Below, piece by piece: positions 44,887-53,454 of a stretch of DNA of 64,000 nt. The stretch lies in NCBI RefSeq assembly GCF_004358185.1, contig NZ_SMUV01000068.1, positions 62,001 to 126,000 of the forward strand. The letters run 5' to 3'. The notes under the pieces are model-generated. The model was not told where the DNA came from and made no database searches. It saw nothing but the letters and a program-made list of their open reading frames with translations. Made by a program: the position numbers and the translations under genes. Positions within the stretch are counted from its first letter, which is position 1; every line of letters starts with the position of its first letter. This DNA is from Antarcticimicrobium luteum (GTDB lineage: Bacteria > Pseudomonadota > Alphaproteobacteria > Rhodobacterales > Rhodobacteraceae).

Positions 44887-45944
44887 TCCGACACGCGTGG
44901 GCCGACGAGCTGCCCATCCTCAAGTGAATTGATGCCTTTGGTGACGACCTCGTCGCCCGGAGCGAGGCCCCGGGTGATCTGGACAAGCGGGCCGATTGTC
45001 CGGCCCAGCGTGACCGGGGTGCGGTGGACCGTGTCGGTGCTGCGGTCCACGACCCAGACAGCGGCGGCCCCGTCCGGGTCGAGGATGGCCCTGCGGTCCA
45101 GGATCACCCCTACGTCGGCGCCGGCCGACGGGCTGACCCGCACCAGCGCGCCAAGACGGAATCCCACAGGCGGATCGGTCAGGGTCAGATGCAGGCCGCG
45201 GGTCCGGGTGGTGCGCGCGGCGACCGGATCAACCCGCGTCAGCGTGGCCCGGGCCGTCACCTCGGGATTGGCGGTGAGGGTGGCGTCGAACACGGTGCCG
45301 ATGCTGAGAGTGGCCGCATCCTTTTCGACCACGTCGATGGCGATCTCGCGCGTCCCGGTGCCGGCCAGCCGCACCACCGGCTGTCCCCCCGTGAGAGAGG
45401 CGCCGGCCTCGGCAAAGACCTGGGTGACGACGCCATCCTCGGGGGCCGTCATGGTGGCAAAGTCGCGCATGTCCTCGGCGCGCGCCAGACCCGCCTGCGC
45501 CTGTTCCAGCCGCGCCTCGGCCGCCGTCAGCGCCCGTTCGGCATCCTCCAGCCGCGTGGCGCTGCCAACGCCGCTGGCCGACAAGGTGCGGGCCCGCTCC
45601 TCGGCGTTGCGGACGGTGCGCAATTGCGCGGTCGCAACGATGACGCCGGCCCGGGCGGCGCGGACGTCGGCCTCCAGATCCTCGGGGTCGAGCCGGGCGA
45701 GGACATCGCCAGCGTGAACCAGATCGCCGACCTCGACCGGCCGTTCCGCGATGGTGCCGCTCATCGGGAAACCCAGGTCGGTCTCGGTGCGCGCCTCGAC
45801 AATTCCGACAAAGCTGATCCGGTCCCCGGCGCGGGGGTCGGCCAGTTCCGAGACGACCGGACGGGGCGGCGGCGCGGCGGACGGGGCCGTGTCTTCGGCA
45901 AAGGCGGGCAGCGCAAGCAGGCAAAGAAGAACTGCGATCCTCAT
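44883..45944 (-). CDS. RND efflux periplasmic adaptor subunit (second)
   Basis: A 353-residue membrane fusion protein. A signal peptide covers about 1-16 (hydrophobic LLCLLALPAFA). It is followed by lipoyl-like halves, a helical hairpin of about 100-165 rich in Ala/Glu/Arg, and the beta-barrel domain. It starts with an ATGA overlap on the preceding adaptor and overlaps the pump by 4 bp. Two adaptors with one pump recall TriABC-type assemblies, in which both are required. Confidence 0.88.
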   Translation of the reverse strand: MRIAVLLCLLALPAFAEDTAPSAAPPPRPVVSELADPRAGDRISFVGIVEARTETDLGFPMSGTIAERPVEVGDLVHAGDVLARLDPEDLEADVRAARAGVIVATAQLRTVRNAEERARTLSASGVGSATRLEDAERALTAAEARLEQAQAGLARAEDMRDFATMTAPEDGVVTQVFAEAGASLTGGQPVVRLAGTGTREIAIDVVEKDAATLSIGTVFDATLTANPEVTARATLTRVDPVAARTTRTRGLHLTLTDPPVGFRLGALVRVSPSAGADVGVILDRRAILDPDGAAAVWVVDRSTDTVHRTPVTLGRTIGPLVQITRGLAPGDEVVTKGINSLEDGQLVGPRVSE

Positions 45945-47077
45945 TGGCTGACCTCCGCCTGACGAACCACCCGGCCGGGGTAGAGCAACTGCGATCCGCG
46001 CGCCACGACGAGCGCGCCATCCTCCAGCCCGTCGGCAACGATGACCTGTCCGGTGGTGAACCGGGCGACCGTGATCCGGCGAATCGAAACCGCCATCGTG
46101 CCGGGATCCACCACCCAGACCGCGGGGCCCTCTGCGGTGGCAGTCAGGGCCGTGTAGGGCAGGGAAATGCGGGTCGCGCCCTGGATCCATCCGGTGCCGC
46201 GAACGGCATCGCCATAGGCCAGGTTCGCGGGCGGATCGAGGACCGAGACGGTGACCTCAACGGTTCCGGTGGTCGGATCCACCAGCGGCGAAATCTCGCG
46301 GAGCTGGCCGGCGAAACGCTCGGATGGATGCTCCAGCAGTGTCAGATCGATGGCCTCCAGCGACAGATCTCTGGTCAGCAGGACCTCGGGCACATCGAAG
46401 ATCGCGTCGATGCCGCGCCCGAGGGCCAGTTCAATCACCGGCTGCGCCGCGCCGACCACCTGCCCCGGCTCGGCCATGCGATCGATCACGGTGGCATCCG
46501 TCGGCGCCAGCAGAACGGTGTCCTCCAGCGCGGTTTTCGCGCGGTCGAGATCGGCCTGCGCCTGGGTCAGGACCCCCTCGGAGATCCGCAGCGCGTCCTC
46601 GGCGTTGTCGCGCGCGGTCCGGGTGGTTGCGCCGCGTTCCAGCAGGGCCTCCTGACGCAGAAGATCCTCGATCGCCTGGCGGTGGTCTGCCTCGGCGGTC
46701 GACAGGCCGGCCTCGGCGGCGCGCAACGCCTGTTCCTGCTGCACCGAATCCATCCGCGCCAGAGGGGTGCCCTGCGCGACGATGTCGCCCTCCTGGTACA
46801 GTACTGCGCCGACCCGGCCGCCGGTGGGAAAGGACGCGCTGAGCGTGGCGCGGGCGACGACCTCGCCGGTGAGAGAGTGGCTTTGGATGTCCGGGGCCGG
46901 GGTGGCGGTCACCAGCTCCACCGCCAGCGGCTCTTCGGCGCGGGCAGGGGGAACGGCCAGCGCCAGCAGGAGAAAGCCCGCCGCCGTCAACCGGCCGGCC
47001 GAGCGGACGATGCCCGGCGCGATCAGGCCGGGCCAGCGCCCGGAACCGGCGGCCCGGAGATATGAGAACCCCCTCAT
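45941..47077 (-). CDS. RND efflux periplasmic adaptor subunit (first)
   Basis: A 378-residue membrane fusion protein with a long N-terminal leader (residues 1-47) whose hydrophobic stretch GFLLLALAVPPARA ends in a signal-peptidase-like site. The lipoyl domain, coiled hairpin (about 105-175) and barrel domain follow. The ATG at 47077 overlaps the stop of the MarR gene as ATGA, and its own stop overlaps the next adaptor start in the same way. Divergence from the second adaptor suggests a heteromeric adaptor ring. Confidence 0.88.
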   Translation of the reverse strand: MRGFSYLRAAGSGRWPGLIAPGIVRSAGRLTAAGFLLLALAVPPARAEEPLAVELVTATPAPDIQSHSLTGEVVARATLSASFPTGGRVGAVLYQEGDIVAQGTPLARMDSVQQEQALRAAEAGLSTAEADHRQAIEDLLRQEALLERGATTRTARDNAEDALRISEGVLTQAQADLDRAKTALEDTVLLAPTDATVIDRMAEPGQVVGAAQPVIELALGRGIDAIFDVPEVLLTRDLSLEAIDLTLLEHPSERFAGQLREISPLVDPTTGTVEVTVSVLDPPANLAYGDAVRGTGWIQGATRISLPYTALTATAEGPAVWVVDPGTMAVSIRRITVARFTTGQVIVADGLEDGALVVARGSQLLYPGRVVRQAEVSQ

Positions 47078-47514
47078 TTCATCAACTCCTGCGTATAGCC
47101 GCATTCAATGATGTTGCGGCGGACCTTGTGCATCATTTGACCTAACGCCCCGATCTCAGCGGCGGACAGGCCGGTGACGGACCGGAACATTTCAGCCGAC
47201 AGCGCCATGATATGAGATTGCAGCGCGCGGCCCTTGTCGGTGACGTCCAGCAGCCAGGCCCGCCGATCCTCGGGGTCGCGCCGGCGGCGGATCAGGCCGG
47301 CCTCCTCCAGACGATCGGCAATCGCCGTCAGGGTCGAGGGCAGGACCAGCATCTCCTCGGCCAGGGAGCCCATTCTCATTGGCTCGGTCAATCGGATGAG
47401 CATGAGAATATCATTCTTGGGGACGGTTTGATCCAGGTCCGCCGCCTCGATCCGCGCCTCCAGCGTTTCGTGAAGGAGGTGGATGGAGATCATCAGATCT
47501 ATCTCCGGGGACAT
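47074..47514 (-). CDS. MarR-family repressor of the RND operon
   Basis: A 146-residue winged-helix regulator (MGSLAEEMLVLPSTLTAIADRLE as the DNA-binding core near 53-75, wing RRRDPEDRRAWLLDVT). I chose the ATG at 47514; the frame is open for 20 further codons without a better ribosome site. It is the first gene of the four-gene efflux operon, with an exact 15-bp palindrome 64 bp upstream, and probably autoregulates it. Confidence 0.87.
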   Translation of the reverse strand: MSPEIDLMISIHLLHETLEARIEAADLDQTVPKNDILMLIRLTEPMRMGSLAEEMLVLPSTLTAIADRLEEAGLIRRRRDPEDRRAWLLDVTDKGRALQSHIMALSAEMFRSVTGLSAAEIGALGQMMHKVRRNIIECGYTQELMK

Positions 47515-47577
47515 GGCGTCGGACCTCTTGTTGCACTGGCCAAGGTGCCGCGGATCATCGGTTCGCGACACCATTTA

Positions 47578-47592
47578 TTTCATCAGATGAAA
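47578..47592. promoter_or_regulatory. TTTCATC-A-GATGAAA palindrome, candidate MarR operator
   Basis: Exact 7-bp arms around a single central base lie 64 bp upstream of the marR ATG, in the only AT-rich part of the 146-bp gap before the histidine-kinase stop. Size and symmetry suit a MarR dimer. Confidence 0.6.
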
Positions 47593-47720
47593 CATTTATA
47601 GATTGAAGTAAAGATGCCGGGGCGATCATGCAAGGGCCGCTGACGGGATCTCCCGGTCAGCGGCGGCCGTTTTGGATCGCATCGCTCAGAATCTAGCCGT
47701 TTGCTGCGGCGGCGTGAGCC

Positions 47721-49523
47721 TCAGTGCGTCCGCGCCCGGTGCGATGCGAGCGGAATGTCGATGTGAAAGGTGGTGCCGAGGCCGACGCGGCTCTCATAGG
47801 AAATGGCGCCGCCCATACGCTCGATCAGCCGCTTGGCGATGTGCATCCCCAGACCGGTGCCGCCGGAGGCCCGCGTCGACGAGCTGTCGACCTGATCGAA
47901 CCTGCCGAACACCTTGTCCTCGGCGTTTTCCGGAATGCCGATCCCGCTATCCCGGATCGACAGCCTCAGCGTGGCGCCTGTCGCGCTGACGGAACATTCG
48001 ACGACACCGCCTTCGGAAGAGAACTTGACGGCATTTGACAGAACGTTTCCGACCACCTGCTTCAAACGGAAGGGATCCACATGCACCCGGCTGTGCGCAT
48101 CATCCGAGACGACGGAGAGCCGGACGTTGGTCTGAGCGGCGTACGCGTCGTATTCCTGTACGGTCTCACGCAGGAATTCGGTTGGGTTCACCTCCTGAAG
48201 ATCAAGCTTGATCTCGTTCAGGTCGAGTTTCTGAAGATCCAGAATGTCGTCGATCAGCTTTTGCAGCCTGATGCTGTTTTTCTGGGCGATCCCCAGCAAT
48301 TTTCTCACGGGCTCGCTGACATCACCGGCGACGCCATGAAGCACCAGGTCCAGCCCGCCCCTCAGAGAGGTCATGGGCGTGCGCAATTCATGGCTGATCA
48401 CCGCAAGAAATTCGGTCTTTGCACGGTTGGCGGTCTCGGCCCGCTGCAGGGCAACCCGCAGCGCCTCGGCCGAGCGTTCCCTTTCGGTGATATCGACCAG
48501 GGACACCGACCAACCCAGCAGATTGCTTTTGGTCTGGATCGGGCTCGCAATCAGGAGCGCGCGGGGATCATAGATACGGTTTCCGTACCGGATCGGCTCG
48601 GCACAGGTGAGTTCACCCGTTTCCGCGAGAAAACTCAGCATCGGGCCGATCTTTTCCAGGTGGCCGAGCGATCCGCCGCGCTCTGGCATCTGGTCCCCGA
48701 ACAACTCCGTCGCGGCCGAGTTTGCGCCGGTGAACCGACCGGCGCCATCCATTATGATCACCGGGTCGTGCGTGGCGTAGAACAGCAGATCGCGACCCAG
48801 CGCCTCGGTATCCATCATCCGGTTGTTCACAAGCAACCAGCTGAAGGAGATGAGCGCGCCGCTGAACATGAACGAGGTCGGATCGAATCCGAGGATGGTG
48901 AACCCCCAGCGGACATAGGCCACATTTGCCGCCAGCGGGGCGATGGTGATGAGGATCAGGACCGCCAGGAAGGGGCGGATGTTTCGTTCGGCGTTTACGA
49001 AGGCATAGGCGAGAACGCCCAAGGCACTCATCACAAAGACATAAAGGCCCGCGGCGATCACATAGAACAGCGGCCCGTGCACGAAGACGACATAGGCCTC
49101 GGCCCCCTCGGTCACAAGATGGGTATCGAGGTCATACAGCAGGTGGTGCTGACTGTTGGTAACGGCGATCGCGCTGACCAGAAACGGCAGGCCGACGTAG
49201 CACAAAAGGCGGAACGGATTGCTCCCCCCTTTGGTGTTCACCGTGTAGTCGAACAGAAAGAACGCCCAGGCCATCGGCAACAGCGTTATCGCAGGCCAGG
49301 CCGCCAGCGCCCAGCTGACCTTGCACGACAGGCCCTGCGAGGACATCTCGAACCCGACGACGAAGATCCACCACAGCATTGCGACGAAGGACAGAACAAA
49401 GGCGGGTTTTCCGGCAAAGCGATGATTCCGCGCCACCCAGACAAGCACAAGCGCGGCCACCGCCCACAGCGTCGCGACCGCGGCGGATACGACCGTGAAG
49501 TCCAAATTCGTCAGGCAGGTCAT
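47721..49523 (-). CDS. Membrane sensor histidine kinase with 7TM N-terminus and PAS domain
   Basis: A 600-residue sensor kinase. Residues 1-235 contain about seven hydrophobic helices of the histidine-kinase 7TM sensor type, followed by a PAS domain (about 245-348). A HisKA dimerisation domain follows, with phospho-accepting His378 in ISHELRTPM, and then the ATPase domain (NVLSNAVKF N-box, DSGIGIP and GGTGLGMHI G-boxes). No response regulator is adjacent on either side, so its partner is elsewhere. It stands just downstream of an IS6 element, which may have separated it from its original neighbours. Confidence 0.9.
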   Translation of the reverse strand: MTCLTNLDFTVVSAAVATLWAVAALVLVWVARNHRFAGKPAFVLSFVAMLWWIFVVGFEMSSQGLSCKVSWALAAWPAITLLPMAWAFFLFDYTVNTKGGSNPFRLLCYVGLPFLVSAIAVTNSQHHLLYDLDTHLVTEGAEAYVVFVHGPLFYVIAAGLYVFVMSALGVLAYAFVNAERNIRPFLAVLILITIAPLAANVAYVRWGFTILGFDPTSFMFSGALISFSWLLVNNRMMDTEALGRDLLFYATHDPVIIMDGAGRFTGANSAATELFGDQMPERGGSLGHLEKIGPMLSFLAETGELTCAEPIRYGNRIYDPRALLIASPIQTKSNLLGWSVSLVDITERERSAEALRVALQRAETANRAKTEFLAVISHELRTPMTSLRGGLDLVLHGVAGDVSEPVRKLLGIAQKNSIRLQKLIDDILDLQKLDLNEIKLDLQEVNPTEFLRETVQEYDAYAAQTNVRLSVVSDDAHSRVHVDPFRLKQVVGNVLSNAVKFSSEGGVVECSVSATGATLRLSIRDSGIGIPENAEDKVFGRFDQVDSSSTRASGGTGLGMHIAKRLIERMGGAISYESRVGLGTTFHIDIPLASHRARTH

Positions 49524-49829
49524 GGTCCACCCTTACAGATCAGCTTTGCCTGCCGCGCCGCGTCGGGCCGGGGCGATGCTGCGATTGCGGCATTTCGGTA
49601 TACACATCTATTCGAATTGCTCACAACAGGCAGCAGTCCTTTGTATATTAACCAATATCAATGGGGATTTGACTGTCGAAGATGTTGAAAAAAAGGCAAA
49701 ATTGCGGAACCTGCTGGTCCGTCTACCTGATTTCAGGCGCCTTGCGCCGCCCTTTTTTCGGCACTTGACCCGCGACCGGAATGGGTACCGGTCGCGCGGC
49801 GTCCGGCACCGATGCGCCTTTGTTCAATC
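49524..49829. other. Intergenic region between histidine kinase and IS6 element
   Basis: These 306 bp contain no convincing gene. An AT-rich part (about 49590-49700) may hold the kinase promoter. CGCGACCGG (49771-49779) and CCGGTCGCG (49788-49796) form a perfect 9-bp hairpin around 8 nt, without a T run. The region ends at the insertion-sequence inverted repeat. Confidence 0.4.
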
Positions 49830-49844
49830 GGGTCTGTTGCATTA
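49830..49844 (+). repeat. Left terminal inverted repeat of the IS6 element
   Basis: GGGTCTGTTGCATTA; 14 of 15 bases are complementary to the right end. Confidence 0.85.
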
Positions 49845-49895
49845 ATCGATGTCAGATTGCAGTTTAAGTTGCCCCACAGTTTCGAGAGGCCAATC

Positions 49896-50600
49896 ATGCA
49901 ACGCAGTCCTTTCAAGCATCATCGCTTTCCGCCTGACGTGATCTTGTGCGCCGTACGTTGGTATTGCCGCTTCGCGCTATCATGCCGTGATGTTCGTGAT
50001 TTGCTGTCAGAGCGTGACATTGATGTGGATGCCTCCACGATCCACCGATGGGTGCGCAAGTTCGGACCTGAGATTGCGAAGCGATCATTCAAGCATCGGT
50101 CATGGCGGGGCTTAAACTGGCATGTCGACGAAACCTACATCAAAGTGGGTGGAAAGTGGCGGTACCTTTGACGTGCGGTTGATCAATGCGGCCAATTTGT
50201 AGATTTTCGTCTCACAGCGCGGCGCGATCTCAAAGCAGCAAGGGCGTTTCTGAAGCAGGCCTGCGAGAATGCCCGCCTGTACCAGCCTCGCACGATCACC
50301 ACGGACAAGGCACACAGCTATGTACGCGTAATTGGTGAAATGAACCAATTTGAGCTTCCAGGCGAAGGCATACTGCACAACAATCGCAAGTGGGAGAACA
50401 ACCGGATCGAGAGCGATCATGCCGCCCTCAAAAAACTCATCACACCCATGCGCGGCTTCAAGTCCCGGTCATCTGCAAAAGCTACTCTGCGCGGGATCGA
50501 AGCGATCCGAACCATCAAACGCGGTCATGTCTATGGCAAGGACCCAGGGATCACAGGCGAAGTCCGTTTCGTGGAAAGCCTCTTCGGGATGGTCGCGTGA
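49896..50600 (+). pseudogene. IS6-family transposase interrupted by one nonsense codon
   Basis: The frame from ATG 49896 to TGA 50598 encodes a full-length IS6 transposase of about 234 codons: the N-terminal HTH, WHVDETYIKV with the first Asp, ITTDKAHSY with the second, and NNRIESDHAALKK with the catalytic Glu. At 50169-50171 the frame has a TGA where relatives have the Trp of WRYLWRAVDQ. Reading continues in the same frame with family-typical RAVDQCGQFVDFRL, so a single substitution (TGG to TGA) disrupts an otherwise intact gene. It is probably inactive unless the stop is read through or complemented in trans. Confidence 0.88.
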
Positions 50601-50640
50601 GCGCGGCGTTCTAACCAGCCAAATCCTAGGCTGAGACAAA

Positions 50641-50655
50641 TAATGCAACAGATCC
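50641..50655 (-). repeat. Right terminal inverted repeat of the IS6 element
   Basis: TAATGCAACAGATCC on the plus strand; the single mismatch to the left end is at the third outer base. Confidence 0.85.
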
Positions 50656-50761
50656 GACCGGCGAGACACCGCGCGCCTTCCGCGAAAGAATGCGGCGCGG
50701 CCCGCCGGCCGGATTGACAGCGGCCCGCCGCCGTTGCTGCGCCGGGCCGCCGGCGACGGTC

Positions 50762-51961
50762 TCAGACCGCCTCGAGCGCGATGGCGATGCCCTGCCCCAC
50801 ACCGATGCACATCGTGGACAACGACTTCTCGCCCGGCTTCAGCTCCAGCATGGCGGTGCCGGTGATCCGCGCGCCCGACATCCCCAGCGGATGCCCCAGC
50901 GCGATCGCCCCACCGTTGGGGTTCACCCGCGGATCGTCATCGGCGATGCCCAGTTCGCGCAGCGTCGCCAGCCCTTGGCTGGCAAAGGCCTCGTTCAGCT
51001 CGATCACCGCGAAATCCGCCTGCGTCAGGCCCAGCCGCGCCATCAGCTTTTTCGAGGCGGGCGCCGGGCCGATGCCCATGATCCGCGGCGGCACCCCCGC
51101 CGTCGCCCCGCCCAGAACGCGGGCAATCGGGCGCAGGCCGTTCCGTTCGGCCGCCTCTCTGGTCGCAAGGATCAACGCCGCCGCGCCATCGTTCACCCCG
51201 GAGGCGTTGCCCGCCGTCACCGTGCCGTCGGCCTTGACGAAAGTGATCAGCTTTTGCAGGTCTGCCGGCGCGGTCTGCGGACGCGGATGTTCGTCCATGT
51301 CCACGACGAGGGGATCGCCCTTTCGCCGGGGAATGATCACCGGGGTGATTTCCTTTGCCAGGCGGCCGCTGTCCATCGCGCGTCCCGCCTTTTGCTGCGA
51401 CCGCAGGGCAAAGGCATCCTGATCGCTGCGGGAAATGTCAAAGTCCTCAGCCACGTTCTCGGCGGTTTCCGGCATGGAATCGACGCCGTATTGCGCCTTC
51501 ATCAGCCTGTTGACGAAACGCCAGCCGATGGTGGTGTCATGCACCTCGGCCGCGCGGGAAAAGGCGCCGGTCGCCTTGGGCATGACAAAGGGTGCCCGGC
51601 TCATGCTTTCGACGCCACCGGCCACGATCAGCTCGGCCTCGCCGGCACGGATCGCCCGGGCGCCGGTGATGATCGCATCCATCCCCGACCCGCACAGCCG
51701 GTTGATGGTGCTGCCCGGCACCGTTTCGGGATAGCCTGCCAGCAGCAGCGACATGCGCGCCACGTTGCGGTTGTCCTCGCCCGCCTGGTTGGCGCAGCCG
51801 AAGATCACCTCGTCGACCGCCGCCAGATCCAGATCCGGGTTGCGCGCGGCCAGCGCCCTGAGCGGGATCGCCCCCAGATCGTCGGGGCGCACCGCTGACA
51901 ATACGCCGCCGTAGCGGCCGATCGGGGTGCGGATATAATCACAGATAAAGACGTCTTGCAT
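50762..51961 (-). CDS. pcaF: 3-Oxoadipyl-CoA thiolase
   Basis: A 399-residue thiolase cleaving 3-oxoadipyl-CoA to succinyl-CoA and acetyl-CoA, the last step of the beta-ketoadipate pathway. Cys90 in NRLCGSG is the acyl-carrying residue. GGAIALGHPLGMSG and the terminal CIGVGQG give the His and second Cys. The N-terminal YIRTPIGRYGG is typical of PcaF. The ATG overlaps the pcaJ stop by one base (TGATG). It closes the pcaIJF operon. Confidence 0.93.
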   Translation of the reverse strand: MQDVFICDYIRTPIGRYGGVLSAVRPDDLGAIPLRALAARNPDLDLAAVDEVIFGCANQAGEDNRNVARMSLLLAGYPETVPGSTINRLCGSGMDAIITGARAIRAGEAELIVAGGVESMSRAPFVMPKATGAFSRAAEVHDTTIGWRFVNRLMKAQYGVDSMPETAENVAEDFDISRSDQDAFALRSQQKAGRAMDSGRLAKEITPVIIPRRKGDPLVVDMDEHPRPQTAPADLQKLITFVKADGTVTAGNASGVNDGAAALILATREAAERNGLRPIARVLGGATAGVPPRIMGIGPAPASKKLMARLGLTQADFAVIELNEAFASQGLATLRELGIADDDPRVNPNGGAIALGHPLGMSGARITGTAMLELKPGEKSLSTMCIGVGQGIAIALEAV

Positions 51962-52647
51962 CACAGGGTCTCCGGTACAATCAGGTCGGCCGGCCCGCCG
52001 TCGGTGTGCAGGGTCGCGCCCGTCACCGCCTGCAGGTCCGCCATGGAAATCCGGGGCAGTTTTTCGCGCAGCACGAAATGCCCGTCCTCGACATCGATCA
52101 CCGCCAGCGAGGTGTAGACGCGCGTCACGCACCCCTTGCCCGTCAGCGGAAAGCTGCATTGCTCGACCAGCTTGGGCTGGCCGTCCCGGGTCACGTGGTC
52201 GGTGACGACCGCAACCCGCTTGGCGCCATGCACCAGGTCCATCGCGCCGCCCACCGCCGGCACGCCGCCGCGCCCGGTGGACCAGTTCGCCAGATCGCCG
52301 TTCTGCGCCACCTGGAACGCGCCGAGGATCGCCACATCCAGATGGCCGCCGCGCACCATGGCGAAGCTGTCGGCATGGTGAAAGAACGCTGTGCCGGGGC
52401 GGACCGTGATCGCCTTCTTGCCGGCGTTGATACAGTCCCAGTCCTCCTGCCCTGGCTCGGGGGCGGGGCCGAAATCCAGCACGCCGTTTTCGGTGTGAAA
52501 GATCGCCTGCCGGCCTTCGGGCTGGAATTGGGCGACCATCTCGGGAAACCCGATGCCGAGGTTGACATAGGCGCCGTCGACGATGTCCTGCGCCGCGCGC
52601 CATGCGATCTGGGCGTTGGTCAGTTTGATCTCGCTGATATCGGTCAT
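51961..52647 (-). CDS. pcaJ: 3-Oxoadipate CoA-transferase subunit B
   Basis: A 228-residue beta subunit of the succinyl-CoA:3-oxoadipate CoA-transferase. The catalytic Glu53 lies in FHTENGVLD, and the NLGIGFP start and the GGAMDLV segment are typical. It overlaps pcaI by 4 bp (ATGA) and pcaF by one base. Confidence 0.93.
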   Translation of the reverse strand: MTDISEIKLTNAQIAWRAAQDIVDGAYVNLGIGFPEMVAQFQPEGRQAIFHTENGVLDFGPAPEPGQEDWDCINAGKKAITVRPGTAFFHHADSFAMVRGGHLDVAILGAFQVAQNGDLANWSTGRGGVPAVGGAMDLVHGAKRVAVVTDHVTRDGQPKLVEQCSFPLTGKGCVTRVYTSLAVIDVEDGHFVLREKLPRISMADLQAVTGATLHTDGGPADLIVPETL

Positions 52648-53351
52648 GGGTATACCGCCCCCTCGCGGTTGAGCACCTCTTCCTGCGCCGGGTTCGTCAC
52701 CTCGACGACGGCATCGACGAAAATCCCCGGTGTCACCACATGCTCGGGGTCGATCCCGCCGAGCGGCACAATGCGGCTCGCCTGCACGATGCTGCGCCTC
52801 GCCGCCATCGCCATGATCGGATTGAAGTTCCGCGCCGCCATCCGATAGGTCAGATTGCCGTGCGGGTCGGCGCACTCCGCCTTGACCAGCGCGTAATCGG
52901 CCTTCAGCCAGCGTTCCTGAATATAGGCGTGCCCCTCGAACTCCTCCACCGGCTTGCCCTCGGCCAGGTCGGTGCCATAGCTGGTGGGCGTGTAGAACGC
53001 CGGAATGCCCGCGCCGCCGGCGCGAATGCGTTCGGCCAGCGTCCCCTGCGGCACGATCTCCAACTCGATCTTTCCCGCCTTGTAGAAATCGTTGAACACC
53101 GTGGGATCGGCGGAACGCGGAAAGGAACAGATCAGCCGGCGCACCCGGCCCTGTTCGATCAGCGCGGCCAGCCCGACATGCCCGTTGCCGGCGTTGTTGT
53201 TGATGACCGTCAGATCCCGGGCGCCCTGATCGATGAGGGCGTGAATCAGTTCGAGCGGCGCGCCCGAGCCGCCGAAGCCGCCGATCATGACGGATGCGCC
53301 ATCGGGAATATCGGCGACCGCCCCGGCCAGAGATGAGATTGTTTTGTCCAT
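52644..53351 (-). CDS. pcaI: 3-Oxoadipate CoA-transferase subunit A
   Basis: A 235-residue alpha subunit with the CoA-binding GGFGGSGAP loop (near 23-31) and the RNFNPIMAMAA segment near the C-terminus. CAGGAGG precedes the ATG. It is the first gene of pcaIJF, divergent from an IclR-family regulator of PcaR type with a palindromic site between them. Confidence 0.93.
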   Translation of the reverse strand: MDKTISSLAGAVADIPDGASVMIGGFGGSGAPLELIHALIDQGARDLTVINNNAGNGHVGLAALIEQGRVRRLICSFPRSADPTVFNDFYKAGKIELEIVPQGTLAERIRAGGAGIPAFYTPTSYGTDLAEGKPVEEFEGHAYIQERWLKADYALVKAECADPHGNLTYRMAARNFNPIMAMAARRSIVQASRIVPLGGIDPEHVVTPGIFVDAVVEVTNPAQEEVLNREGAVYP

Positions 53352-53420
53352 GCGGAATCCTCCTGCCCGGCAGTGCTAGGCGCAATTTCAGGTCGTTTCC
53401 AGACGTCTCGTTCGCATATT

Positions 53421-53439
53421 GACATTTGTTCAAAATGTC
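53421..53439. promoter_or_regulatory. GACATTT-GTTCA-AAATGTC palindrome, candidate PcaR operator
   Basis: Exact 7-bp arms around 5 bp lie in the 103-bp gap between divergent pcaI and the IclR gene, 15 bp upstream of the latter's ATG. A TTGACA hexamer overlaps the left arm. One protein bound here could control both directions. Confidence 0.6.
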
Positions 53440-53454
53440 GGTCGTCATGGTCGC

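Larger units (their letters stand above)
49830..50655 (+). mobile_element. IS6-family insertion sequence, 826 bp
   Basis: Terminal inverted repeats GGGTCTGTTGCATTA (49830-49844) and the complement of GGATCTGTTGCATTA (50641-50655) match at 14 of 15 bases. Between them is one transposase gene of IS6 type. Size and repeat sequence fit the family. The 8 bp outside each end do not match, so the usual target duplication is absent, which suggests later recombination or cointegrate resolution. The element is visibly less GC-rich than its surroundings, a sign of foreign origin. Confidence 0.85.

Noticed and set aside
49771-49796. Strong GC-rich hairpin before the IS6 element as an intrinsic terminator
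   Set aside because: No T run on either strand and no gene ends beside it in the right orientation.
49822-50663. 8-bp target duplication flanking the IS6 element
   Set aside because: The octamers outside the two inverted repeats do not match.
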